Positions 8,246-17,050 of a DNA stretch of 64,000 bases are shown piece after piece. The notes below the pieces were generated by a model, which saw only the letters and a list, made by a program, of their open reading frames with translations, was not told the origin of the DNA and made no database searches. The stretch is taken from the NCBI GenBank assembly GCA_947471505.1, contig CANIWM010000002.1, forward strand, positions 1 to 64,000, in the 5' to 3' direction. Numbering within the stretch: the first letter of the stretch is position 1; each line of letters starts with the position of its first letter. Position numbers and translations under genes: made by a program. This DNA is from Chthoniobacteraceae bacterium (GTDB taxonomy: Bacteria; Verrucomicrobiota; Verrucomicrobiia; Chthoniobacterales; Chthoniobacteraceae).

Positions 8246-10714
8246 ATGAAGCTCCGTATCGCTCCTGTTGTCGCGCTCGCTCTCGCTTGCTCACTCACGA
8301 TCACCCATGCCCAAAAGCCTTCCGCGGCAAAGTCTGCGGGCTGGTTCCACTGGCGCGGCCCGACGGCAAACGGCACCTCGGCGGAGACAGGACTGCCGGA
8401 TAAAGTGGACGCGGCCAAGCCGCTGTGGAGCGCCGATTTCCCCGGCCAAAGCTCGCCCGTCATCGCGAACGGACGGCTGTATATCAACGGCTACGTCGGC
8501 GATGGGCCGGACCTTCGCGAGGGGGTCACTTGCTTCGATGCCGAGACGGGGAAGCAGCTCTGGCAGTCGCTGCAAAACGATTTTCTGAGCGACACGATCT
8601 ATCTGCGTTACGCCACAAGTTCACCGACGGTGGATGCGGAGACGGGGAATATTTACGTGCAGGGCACGCAGGGCTTGCTAACCTGCTACTCGCCCGAGGG
8701 CAAGGTCGTCTGGCAGCACTCGCTCATGGAGGAATACGGGCGGCTCACGTTCCCGAACTCGCGGACTTCCACGCCGGCGGTGGAGAGCGATCTCGTCATC
8801 ACGCGCGGCGTGACGAGCGGTTGGGGCGCGAACGGTCCCGCGGGCGACCGCATCCTTGCATTCGATAAAAAGACGGGCGAACTCGTCTGGCTCAGCGCCC
8901 CGGCGGACCGCCCGCAGGATAATACGTTCTCGCCGTTCCAGTTTTCTTGGCTGGACGGGAAGCGCGTCTTTTTCACCGCGTGTGGCGATTCCTCCGTGGC
9001 ATGTATCAACGCGTGGACGGGCGACCCGATCTTCCGCTTCCCCGCCGCGAAGGCTGGAGCGAAGGGCGGCATCAACGCAGGCGTCCTGCGCTACAAAGAC
9101 TCGCTGATCATCTCGCACGAGTCCGAGAATGTGGACACGAGCGAAGTGGGCCGGACCGCCTCGTATCGCATCCCGAAAGCTGACGAGCAGCCCAAGGCCA
9201 TCGTGCCGTCCATCAACGCCGTCCCACCGGGAATGCGCATCTTTTCCCCGAAGGAACTCGAAGGCTGGCGCAACCCGCTCGGCAACCTCGCCTCCTCGCC
9301 GTGCATCGTCGGCGACACGCTCTACGAAGTCACCGGCACCGGCGAACTCGCGGCGGTGAATCTCGAAACGGGCGAGGTGAAATGGAAAAAGAAACTCGGC
9401 ACCGAGCAGCGTCAATCGTCGCCATTTTTCGCCGATGGAAAGCTCTACGTCGCATTCTACATCTCGGGCGGTGAAGCTGCTGCCGGAGCCGATAGCGACG
9501 GCGGCGATGGCGAGCTCTACGTCTTCAAGCCCGGCGAGAAAGACGCCGAAATCCTCAGCCACACCAAGCTCCACGGGCGCTGCTTCGGCTCGCCCATCGC
9601 GTTCAACGGCAAGCTCTACATCCAGACCGACAAGCGGCTCTACGCCTTTGGCAAAAAGGGCGCGAACGACGGCGCGAAGAAAGTGGACTGGAAAGCCGAG
9701 CCGATCCAAGGCTCCGACGCGCCCGTGGCAAAGCTCCAACTCATCCCCAATGAAGTCCTCTTGCGCCCCGGCCAGAGCGTGCAAATCCGCGCTCGTGGTC
9801 AGGCGGAGAACGGCGCAACCGTTCAGCCTTCCGTGGACGTGAAGACGCTGAAGTTCGACACATTCATCCCGCCCACCGCGCTCGTGAAAGCCACGATGAG
9901 CGGCAAATTTGACGAAGCCGGAAAGCTCACCGCCGACGCCAAACCAATGGGCAGCGCGGGCGCATTCTCCGCATCGGTCGGCGAGAAAGTGCTCGGCACC
10001 ATGCGCGGGAAAGTGCTCCCCGATTTGCCCATCAAGATTGATTTTGAAACGACGGAGCTAAAAGAAATCACCGGCCCCGGCCTCGGCAACGAAGTCGTCG
10101 CCCTCCCGCCCGCCGAGCCCGGCAAACCTGCACCACAGCCCGCGCCGACGAATTGGAACGTCATCGAACCGCCCACGCCTTTCTCCTATCCGCCTCTCGC
10201 ATGGAATGGCGCGCGGTTCCGCTTTGAAGTCCGCGAAAAGGACGGCGGCAAGGCGCTGTGCAAATCTATTGATAACAAACTCTTCCAGCGCGGGCAGGTG
10301 TTCATCGGCCACCCCGACATGAAGAACTACACCATCGAGGCCGACGTGATGAGCGAGGGCAACAAACGCAAGATGTCCGACATAGGCCTCATCAACCAAC
10401 GCTACCTCATCATCCTCCGAGGCAACGCCCGCGAGATCGAGCTGAGCAGCAACCTAGAGCGCATCAAAGCCACCAGCCCCTTCACCCTCACGCCCAACGA
10501 ATGGCACCACCTCAAAGTCCGCGTAGATACCGAGAAAGACGGCAGCGGCACCGTCCGCGCAAAAGCATGGAAAAAAGCCGACGCCGAGCCCGCCGAGTGG
10601 ACCCTCGAATACAAACACAAAGCCGCCCATCAAAACGGATCGCCCGGCTTCTTCTCCCTCTCGCCGCAAGAGCAGCGCGCGTGGATTGATAATATCGAGG
10701 TAAAGGCGAACTAA
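8246..10714 (+). CDS. Secreted PQQ-like beta-propeller protein with C-terminal concanavalin-like domain
   Basis: An 822-residue exported protein. An N-terminal signal peptide (MKLRIAPVVALALACSLTI, cut near THAQ) is followed by repeated PQQ-type blades with FDAETGKQLWQ, YSPEGKVVWQ, FDKKTGELVWL and VNLETGEVKWKKK at residues about 40-480. A linker of unknown fold follows. Residues about 640-820 read like a jelly-roll domain (NYTIEADVMSEG, NEWHHLKVRVDTE, AWIDNIEVKAN). Such proteins are common in Verrucomicrobiota and Planctomycetota; whether PQQ is bound is unknown. The ATG at 8246 was chosen because it starts the signal peptide. Confidence 0.88.
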   Translation: MKLRIAPVVALALACSLTITHAQKPSAAKSAGWFHWRGPTANGTSAETGLPDKVDAAKPLWSADFPGQSSPVIANGRLYINGYVGDGPDLREGVTCFDAETGKQLWQSLQNDFLSDTIYLRYATSSPTVDAETGNIYVQGTQGLLTCYSPEGKVVWQHSLMEEYGRLTFPNSRTSTPAVESDLVITRGVTSGWGANGPAGDRILAFDKKTGELVWLSAPADRPQDNTFSPFQFSWLDGKRVFFTACGDSSVACINAWTGDPIFRFPAAKAGAKGGINAGVLRYKDSLIISHESENVDTSEVGRTASYRIPKADEQPKAIVPSINAVPPGMRIFSPKELEGWRNPLGNLASSPCIVGDTLYEVTGTGELAAVNLETGEVKWKKKLGTEQRQSSPFFADGKLYVAFYISGGEAAAGADSDGGDGELYVFKPGEKDAEILSHTKLHGRCFGSPIAFNGKLYIQTDKRLYAFGKKGANDGAKKVDWKAEPIQGSDAPVAKLQLIPNEVLLRPGQSVQIRARGQAENGATVQPSVDVKTLKFDTFIPPTALVKATMSGKFDEAGKLTADAKPMGSAGAFSASVGEKVLGTMRGKVLPDLPIKIDFETTELKEITGPGLGNEVVALPPAEPGKPAPQPAPTNWNVIEPPTPFSYPPLAWNGARFRFEVREKDGGKALCKSIDNKLFQRGQVFIGHPDMKNYTIEADVMSEGNKRKMSDIGLINQRYLIILRGNAREIELSSNLERIKATSPFTLTPNEWHHLKVRVDTEKDGSGTVRAKAWKKADAEPAEWTLEYKHKAAHQNGSPGFFSLSPQEQRAWIDNIEVKAN

Positions 10715-10729
10715 GCGCGACCTTCAGCT

Positions 10730-11140
10730 TTACAGCACACGAAATGGATTACGCACTCGGACGCCGAGATAATCTTGCCCGTCGTTGAGGTCCTCGGAAT
10801 AGACGACGCCGCACTTGAGCCGACGTGCAGCAGCGAGGATTGCCGCGTCGTAGTAGCTGATTTGGAATCGCTTCACGAGCATGAGCGCGTCGTCGAACAG
10901 AGAGATGGTCGGCTCTAGCACAGTGAATCGTTTCCAGCCCTCGCAGAATACAACGGCCTCGTCGTGAGTGAACGCCAACTTTTTGGGATTGCGGGCTACA
11001 TTGAAGAACGCCTGAAGCACCTGCACTGAAATCGCCTGCTCGTGATAGCGAATCAACGAACGAGCAACTGCGGACTTAGCGAGATCAGCCGTTTGGCGGC
11101 TCACCGCATAGACGAGTACATTAGTGTCGAGAAATTCCAC
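10730..11140 (-). CDS. PIN-domain toxin (VapC-like)
   Basis: A 136-residue PIN protein, predicted ribonuclease toxin. The first acidic residue is D5 in EFLDTNVLVYAVS; the later acidic residues are in SYYDAAILAAARR and VVYSEDLNDGQ. The start is GTG at 11140, inside the end of the upstream antitoxin gene (20-bp overlap), which points to coupled translation. It is unrelated in detail to the toxin at 7705 and belongs to a separate module. Confidence 0.88.
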   Translation of the reverse strand: MEFLDTNVLVYAVSRQTADLAKSAVARSLIRYHEQAISVQVLQAFFNVARNPKKLAFTHDEAVVFCEGWKRFTVLEPTISLFDDALMLVKRFQISYYDAAILAAARRLKCGVVYSEDLNDGQDYLGVRVRNPFRVL

Positions 11141-11381
11141 GTTGGTAGAGTTCCTCGCGATTTAGTGGACCAACTGACCCGGGGCGTTCGGGTTTGGCAT
11201 CTGCGAGTGCCCATAGCTTCTCCAGTTCAGGATCGACCGCAGGTGCTGCGGCCTGTTCCGCGCCCCGCAATCCAGCGAGAAACTCGCGCACCAGCGCGCT
11301 CAAGGATTTGTGCCGGCGTGCGGCCTCCACTCGTGCCTCGCGATAGAGGTCATCATCCACAGAAACGGTGATGTTTTTCAT
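11121..11381 (-). CDS. Ribbon-helix-helix antitoxin (VapB-like)
   Basis: An 86-residue protein beginning MKNITVSVDDDLYREARVEA and continuing with RRHKSLSALVREFLAGL, a clear ribbon-helix-helix (CopG/Arc-type) DNA-binding unit. The C-terminal 40 residues are Pro/Glu rich and would wrap the toxin. It precedes and overlaps the PIN toxin gene, so the pair is a complete type II module, probably self-repressed. Confidence 0.85.
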   Translation of the reverse strand: MKNITVSVDDDLYREARVEAARRHKSLSALVREFLAGLRGAEQAAAPAVDPELEKLWALADAKPERPGSVGPLNREELYQRGISRH

Positions 11382-11438
11382 GCGCGCACGGTATTTCAGA
11401 ATAAATCGCGGAACAAGTCGGAACTCTGCGATGATGGG

Positions 11439-13022
11439 CTACTTCACCGGGTCGCGCGGGAACTTCACGTAGGGAAGACGGGCACCTTTGTAGGCGAAGT
11501 GGTCGGCGCGGATTTTTGGCGGCGGCGGGAAAAGGGATGCGCCAGCGGCGGCGATGATGTCGTCTTGGTCCACGCCGTCGCCGGAGACGCCGATGGCCCC
11601 GATGAGCGTCGTGCCGCGATAAAGCGGGAAGCCGCCGGGAAAGATGGTCAGACCGTTGGGGAGATTTGGGTTGCCGGGAAAGCCTTTTGTCGTGGGATTG
11701 ACGCGCAGCGAGACTGCTTCTTGGAACCCGAAGTATGGGCCGAACGGCCGCCCATCAAGGCCCGGCGGGAAGTTGTGCTGCGCGAGAAAGCCGACGGTGC
11801 GGGAGCTTTGGGCGAGTTGGTTATTGCTGAAGAAGACCGCCGTGCGCGCTTTTTGCGCACTAACATCCCACGAGAAAATGGGCGCTTCGCCCACACGGAA
11901 GATGCCAAGGATCGGCGGTGCTTCCCCCGCTTTGTGGGGATTCCCCACGACGCTCACCCACACTCTTGCAAAAGTGCCGATTGGGACCCGGATGGCTGCA
12001 CGAGTGCGGCTGGCGCGCTCTGCCGATGCGGAGATGATGGCGCGGACTTCCGATTCGGTGAGCCGGGCTGCCGAGCCGATTTTTCCCGGCGTCGGGTCGT
12101 CGCGAAATGGAAAGCGAATCTCGCCTTCCACTCCGCCAAGCGTGGCGACGGTATAGGGATAGCGGGCCGGGGATGCTTGAATGGTGAAGCCAGAGATAGG
12201 CGCACCGTGTTGCGGTGGGCCAGAGTCACGCTCCTCGGGGTAGTTCTCGGGTTGCGGGGTGACGTAGGCTAGGCGGACGCCCCCCGCGAGGATGTTCGTG
12301 GCGATGATGTCGCCGGGGGCGCGATAGTTACTCTGCCCCGCGAGGGCGACGAGTTCATCCCTATCCTCGCCGAAGACAAAACCGGGCGTGGCGTTCTTCT
12401 GCACCTCTCTGTTGAGGATGGCGGCGGCAGCGCTGAGGTTCGTAGGGACGCCATCCCCGGTGACGCCGATGCCGCCGACAAGCTCGCCATTTTTATAAAG
12501 CGGGACGCCGCCGGGGCTGTCTTGCAGCGAGGTGAAAAGGACACCGTCGGCTCGAACGCCAGGCGACATCGTATTTGGCACGAGCGCACTCCCGTCGAAC
12601 CCGTTGGGAATTTGCTTCACACGGTTCACGTCCGAATAAAAGAGATTGGAAAATCCAACGCCAACCAGCGGTCCGGGCGGTGTGTTGCGGATGCCGGGCG
12701 GGAAGTGCTGCTGGATGATCCAGCCTGCGGTGCGCGTGGTAAATGCGTTCTGGTTGCTGCTAAGGAACGCAGCAGTCGCGGCCCGCCCGGCGGCTGCTGC
12801 AATGACGCCCGCTTCCGGTGGAGCGCCGCCATTTACATCCCATGCGCCGAGGACAAAGCCCTCGCGGTCGGTAACGGCGATGACGCTGTCGGGCGAGATT
12901 TCGCGGGCACGGTTCACGGCCTGCGCGATGATGCGCTCGACATCGGAGAGTGAGAGTTGCTCGGCACAATGCGCGGTCGCGGTGGTCGCGAGGACGAGGA
13001 TGGTTGCGGAAAGGCGGTTCAT
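11439..13022 (-). CDS. Secreted protein with two GlcG/HbpS (haem-degrading, DUF336) domains
   Basis: A 527-residue protein with an N-terminal signal peptide (MNRLSATILVLATTATAHCA). Two GlcG/HbpS-like domains follow, about residues 22-215 and 315-500. Each ends with the same kind of strand-turn block: GGVPLYKNGELVGGIGVTGD in the first and GGFPLYRGTTLIGAIGVSGD in the second. Single-domain relatives bind haem or sense redox state extracellularly (HbpS) or sit in glycolate operons (GlcG); a fused, exported tandem copy is less usual. No haem-ligand residue can be assigned from sequence. It stands alone between the toxin-antitoxin pair and mpl. Confidence 0.85.
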   Translation of the reverse strand: MNRLSATILVLATTATAHCAEQLSLSDVERIIAQAVNRAREISPDSVIAVTDREGFVLGAWDVNGGAPPEAGVIAAAAGRAATAAFLSSNQNAFTTRTAGWIIQQHFPPGIRNTPPGPLVGVGFSNLFYSDVNRVKQIPNGFDGSALVPNTMSPGVRADGVLFTSLQDSPGGVPLYKNGELVGGIGVTGDGVPTNLSAAAAILNREVQKNATPGFVFGEDRDELVALAGQSNYRAPGDIIATNILAGGVRLAYVTPQPENYPEERDSGPPQHGAPISGFTIQASPARYPYTVATLGGVEGEIRFPFRDDPTPGKIGSAARLTESEVRAIISASAERASRTRAAIRVPIGTFARVWVSVVGNPHKAGEAPPILGIFRVGEAPIFSWDVSAQKARTAVFFSNNQLAQSSRTVGFLAQHNFPPGLDGRPFGPYFGFQEAVSLRVNPTTKGFPGNPNLPNGLTIFPGGFPLYRGTTLIGAIGVSGDGVDQDDIIAAAGASLFPPPPKIRADHFAYKGARLPYVKFPRDPVK

Positions 13023-13086
13023 GCGGGCCGTTTAAGCACGAAGTCCCGGCGTTCGGCAATCGCGCATTGCACAGTTTCTCGCCGGG

Positions 13087-14472
13087 CTACGAGAGCAGCT
13101 TTTCGTAGATGCCGCCAAAGCCGCCGCTGCTGAAAACGATGAGCACATCGCCGGGGCGCGACACTTCATCGATGCGCGCAATAATCGCGTCTGCACTGCG
13201 CTCCGCCGTGGAGGGATGCCCGCGCTCCGTGAGCTCCCTCGCGAGGCGCACCGGGTCCAGCGCATCGCCCGCCTTGAAGCGTTCCGGCCTATCCACCGGG
13301 CCGATCATCGAGCCGTGGCAGACCTCCAGCGCCGTGCGCAAGTCGTCGTGAATCTGCGAACGGCACATCGTATTTGCCTTCAAGTCCACCGCCGCCCACA
13401 CCCGCGCACCGGGGAAAAGATACGGCAGCGCCCGCAGCGTCTCGCGGATGTTCGTCGGGTGCTTGCCAAAGTCCTCCACGATTTTCACCCCGCGCCGTTC
13501 GCCACGCAGGACTTGGCGGCGCTTCACTCCTTTGAAAGTCGCCACCGCATTTTCGATGTCGCACAAATCCACGCCATAGTGCCGCGCCGCCGCGATGGCC
13601 ATCGCCGCATTGCGCACGTAAATCTCACCCACCATCGGGAAGGCGAAGCGCGTATTGAAGAGCGTAAATTCGGAGCCGTTCGGCTTGAGCAAAATCTCCG
13701 TCGCTCGCACATCGCTGCTCTCGCCGAGCCCTACGCCGAGCCGCGTCTTCGTCTGCGAAGTCGCCGCGACTTCGCACGTCTGCGGGCAGTCGGCATTGTA
13801 AAGAAGCACGCCATTTTCCGGCAGCACGCGAACGAGTAGCCCGAACGCTTTCTTCACCGCCGCGATGTCGGCGTAGATGTCCATCTGGTCCAGCTCCACG
13901 GCGTTCAAAATCGCCAGCTCCGGCAGGTAGTGCGCGAACTTCGGCCCCTTGTCGAAGAAGCACGTATCGTATTCATCGCCCTCGATGACGACATGCTCCG
14001 AATCATGCAGACTAGAGCCCTGCCCAAGGTCTTCGGCGATCCCTCCGATCATCCAAGCCGGGTGCAATTTCCCCACCCGCATGATGTGCGTGAGCAGCGC
14101 CGCCGTCGTCGTCTTCCCGTGCGTCCCCGCGACGACGAGGTTGCGTTTTCCGTGCAGGAAAAAATGCCGCAGCGTCTCCGGCAACGACTGGTAGTGCATC
14201 CGGCGATTGAGCACCGCCTCCAGCTCCACATTGCCGCGCCCGATAGCGTTCCCCACCACGACGAGGTCCGCAGTCGCCGGGATATTCTCCGCAGCGTAGG
14301 GCGAAGAAATCGCGATGCCTTTGCCGATGAGAAAGTCCGACATCGGCGGAAAAACGCCCGCATCAGACCCGGTGACGGTGTAGCCCTGCTCCTTCATCGC
14401 CACCGCGACGGCCCCCATCGCGGTGCCACAAATCCCTATGAAATGAACGTGTTGAGTGGAGGACTTGTTCAC
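13087..14472 (-). CDS. mpl: UDP-N-acetylmuramate:L-alanyl-gamma-D-glutamyl-meso-diaminopimelate ligase
   Basis: Cytoplasmic Mur ligase that recycles the murein tripeptide by joining it to UDP-MurNAc. The 461-residue protein has the N-terminal Rossmann motif HFIGICGTAMGAVA, the ATP loop VVAGTHGKTTTAALL and the acidic metal site VIEGDEYDTCFFD. The peptide-binding region reads VEDFGKHPTNIRETL, where many Mpl proteins have an FAHHP-type motif, and VDLKANTMCRSQ replaces the usual EPRSNTM-like segment; both are odd but in the right places. The start is GTG at 14472. A second start further in would lose the nucleotide motif. Confidence 0.9.
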   Translation of the reverse strand: MNKSSTQHVHFIGICGTAMGAVAVAMKEQGYTVTGSDAGVFPPMSDFLIGKGIAISSPYAAENIPATADLVVVGNAIGRGNVELEAVLNRRMHYQSLPETLRHFFLHGKRNLVVAGTHGKTTTAALLTHIMRVGKLHPAWMIGGIAEDLGQGSSLHDSEHVVIEGDEYDTCFFDKGPKFAHYLPELAILNAVELDQMDIYADIAAVKKAFGLLVRVLPENGVLLYNADCPQTCEVAATSQTKTRLGVGLGESSDVRATEILLKPNGSEFTLFNTRFAFPMVGEIYVRNAAMAIAAARHYGVDLCDIENAVATFKGVKRRQVLRGERRGVKIVEDFGKHPTNIRETLRALPYLFPGARVWAAVDLKANTMCRSQIHDDLRTALEVCHGSMIGPVDRPERFKAGDALDPVRLARELTERGHPSTAERSADAIIARIDEVSRPGDVLIVFSSGGFGGIYEKLLS

Positions 14473-14548
14473 CGGCGAGCTTTAGAAAATTTCATGGGTG
14501 CGGACGCTACCAGCCGAATCGCCGCCCTCCAGAAGTTTCTTCAGCGCT

Positions 14549-16888
14549 CTACTCGTAAATCTCATACACCTCGCTCCCGAGCGCGAAGGTGACGCTGTTG
14601 CCCAGCGCCAGCCATTGCGCGGAGTCGGGTTTGTCGTTCAGAAGCTCGAAGTATTCTTTCGAGGCAAACTGCACGCGGTTGCGCTTCGCGTTCTGTGCAG
14701 CTTGGAGCGCGGTGTCGTTCCATTGGTTCCCGTTTTGGGTAAAGGACTTGCCGTTCACGACTCGCGCCGCCTGCTCCACATCGGTCGTGCGGCGGGCGAT
14801 CTCGCCAGCGATTCCGCGCGTGCCTTCGTTGCGGTCGCGCTTGTCGGCATAAAGTGGCGCGGCAGGCTTTGCTGACACCGCACCCGCAGCAGGGGCTTCG
14901 GCTGCTGGAGCGTTGTTCGCGATGACGCTGCCGAGGTTTTCCTGTTTCGCTTTCTCCAATCCCGATGCGAAAGAGTCCGCGCTCTTCAGCGCAGTGTTCC
15001 CGCGTCCGGCGAGTGAGCCGTTGTAGCCGTCTTTGCCTTCGCTCATCTGGCTCCAGTTCCGCTTGTAGTAAGTCTGCGCCACGGCGTCGCGGTCGAGCAT
15101 CGGAAGGCTGCGCGAGGCCACCGGCACACCGCGCCGCGCCTCATCCTCCACGATGAGGTAGCTCGTGTAGGGCGTGACGATGGCGAAGCGCCGCGCAAGG
15201 TCCACCACCTCGTCGCGCAGCTCCTTGCTCTCGCCCCGCAGACGCACCTCATCCAGCAGCCAGCCCACCCGCCGCAGCGCCCAGAGCTGCGCGATGAACT
15301 CATTGCCGGAGTCGCCAGAAAACTTCACCCGCTGCGTCATCCGCTTGGGCTGTCCGTTCAGCGTTCCATCGAGCACGATCTCCCCTTCCCCATCGCCGCT
15401 GTATCGCCCGGCCAGCACGAGTTGGTCGCCGCGAAACAAGTCTGGCAGCGGATTCGGATACAACTTCGTCGCGCGGATACCTGCGGGGAATTCGAGCTTC
15501 AAGTTCGTCAGCAACGGCTCGCGAATCTTCAGGAAGAAGTTCGAGACCTTCACTTCGAGGTCTTCCTCCGGCAGCACAAACTGCGACACCGCGCGCGTGC
15601 GCTCGGCGATTTTATCGAGCAAGTGCGTGTTGATGTCCGTGCCGATTCCGAAGCAGAAAATCCGGGTGCTCGACGCTTGGTCGCGCACCACTTTCGCCAC
15701 GATGCGCTCCTCGTCCGTCTCGCCGATGGTCGGCTTTCCATCCGTCAAAAACACGACAACAAATGGGCGCGAAGAGTCTGCTGGCTTCAGCTTTTGCGCA
15801 GCATCCAGCGCCTCGGCAATGGCGGTGCCGCCGATGGGTTTGAGCTTCGTGATGAAGTCCAGCGCCTTGTCTCGATTCACTTTCGTCGCGTCCGTGAGCT
15901 TCTCGAAAAGCGGCTCGGCCTCGGTGGAAAAGCGGACGATCTCGAAGCGGTCGGCGTCGTTCAGATTCTCCACGCAAAAAGTCATCGCCTTCTTCGCCTG
16001 CTCCAGCTTCTTGCCCGCCATCGAGCCGCTCGTGTCGAAGACGAAGACAACATCCTTCGGGTTCACCTCTTTCGCCTTCGCCATATCCGCGCCGGGCGAC
16101 GCGAACAGCAAGAACCAACCGTCTTCGCCCGGCTTTTTGTGCGTGAGCAGGTGCAGCCCGACCTCCGTCTCGGCGGTGGAATAGATGAGCTGAAAATCCG
16201 TATCAGGCCGCACGTTTGCCGCCTCCCAACCGAGTGTCGCACGCTTGTCCCCATCGCGCCGGATGTCCACAGGATGCGACGGCGAGTAGAGCGCCTTGAT
16301 GGGCGAATCCGCGTTCACTCTCACTCGCACGGAGACGGTCTTGAGCGGCTGCGCGGAGAACTTCTCCGTGTTCAGCGGATACGTATAGCTGGCGAGGCCG
16401 GCGTCCACTTTCAGCAGCTCGGTGTATTCGAGGCTCACCTTCTTCCGCGAGTGCGCCTCGATGGGGAAAATGCGGACGCGAAACGCCGGACGTCCTGTAT
16501 ATTCTAGCAGCGCCGGGTCTTTCTGCCGCCGCACGATGTCCTCGTAAATCATCCGAGCCTTCGCCGCATCGAGCAACTCCGCCTCCATGTCCTTATCCCC
16601 GATGCGCATGGTGAACTTGTCGAGATGTGCGCCTTTCGGGATGGGAAAAATGTAGTCGCCCTCAAGGTTGACGTTGTTCGGATTAAAGAACTCCTGCTCT
16701 ACCCGAGTCGTCGCCTTTTGCCCGGAAATATCCACATCCACTTTATGAAACACCACCTCCAGCGGCGCGAACACGAAGTGCTGCCCAATACGCGGCGGCG
16801 GGTTGTGAATGATGATGAGCCCATCGGCACGAGCCCCGGCAAGCAAGGCGGCGAAGAGCGCGAGTAGCGAAAGAAGACGTGTTTTCAT
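14549..16888 (-). CDS. Secreted VIT and von Willebrand factor A domain protein
   Basis: A 779-residue exported protein: signal peptide (MKTRLLSLLALFAALLAGA), VIT domain at about 34-165 (VEQEFFNPNNVNLEGDYIFP, RMIYEDIVRRQKDPALLEY) and a VWA domain at about 278-450. The metal-ion-dependent adhesion site is intact (VFVFDTSGSM, residues 281-290; FLTDGKPTIGETDEE). The architecture matches inter-alpha-trypsin inhibitor heavy-chain-like and marine-proteobacterial VIT/VWA proteins. A low-complexity Ala-rich tail (about 655-690) precedes a short C-terminal segment. Role unknown; adhesion or envelope interaction is inferred. Confidence 0.92.
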   Translation of the reverse strand: MKTRLLSLLALFAALLAGARADGLIIIHNPPPRIGQHFVFAPLEVVFHKVDVDISGQKATTRVEQEFFNPNNVNLEGDYIFPIPKGAHLDKFTMRIGDKDMEAELLDAAKARMIYEDIVRRQKDPALLEYTGRPAFRVRIFPIEAHSRKKVSLEYTELLKVDAGLASYTYPLNTEKFSAQPLKTVSVRVRVNADSPIKALYSPSHPVDIRRDGDKRATLGWEAANVRPDTDFQLIYSTAETEVGLHLLTHKKPGEDGWFLLFASPGADMAKAKEVNPKDVVFVFDTSGSMAGKKLEQAKKAMTFCVENLNDADRFEIVRFSTEAEPLFEKLTDATKVNRDKALDFITKLKPIGGTAIAEALDAAQKLKPADSSRPFVVVFLTDGKPTIGETDEERIVAKVVRDQASSTRIFCFGIGTDINTHLLDKIAERTRAVSQFVLPEEDLEVKVSNFFLKIREPLLTNLKLEFPAGIRATKLYPNPLPDLFRGDQLVLAGRYSGDGEGEIVLDGTLNGQPKRMTQRVKFSGDSGNEFIAQLWALRRVGWLLDEVRLRGESKELRDEVVDLARRFAIVTPYTSYLIVEDEARRGVPVASRSLPMLDRDAVAQTYYKRNWSQMSEGKDGYNGSLAGRGNTALKSADSFASGLEKAKQENLGSVIANNAPAAEAPAAGAVSAKPAAPLYADKRDRNEGTRGIAGEIARRTTDVEQAARVVNGKSFTQNGNQWNDTALQAAQNAKRNRVQFASKEYFELLNDKPDSAQWLALGNSVTFALGSEVYEIYE

Positions 16889-17050
16889 GGAGGGGATTCT
16901 GCCACGTCCTACTCGAGCGATTGTCAGTCGTTCGTGCTGTGTTTGTCAAAAATACGTCACACAAAGCTCGCACGACATTGGCAGCGCAAACCGCAACCGC
17001 CTCCCAACGGAGGAACTCGGATCATGCTCCGAACAAGGCCAGTCGCCGCT

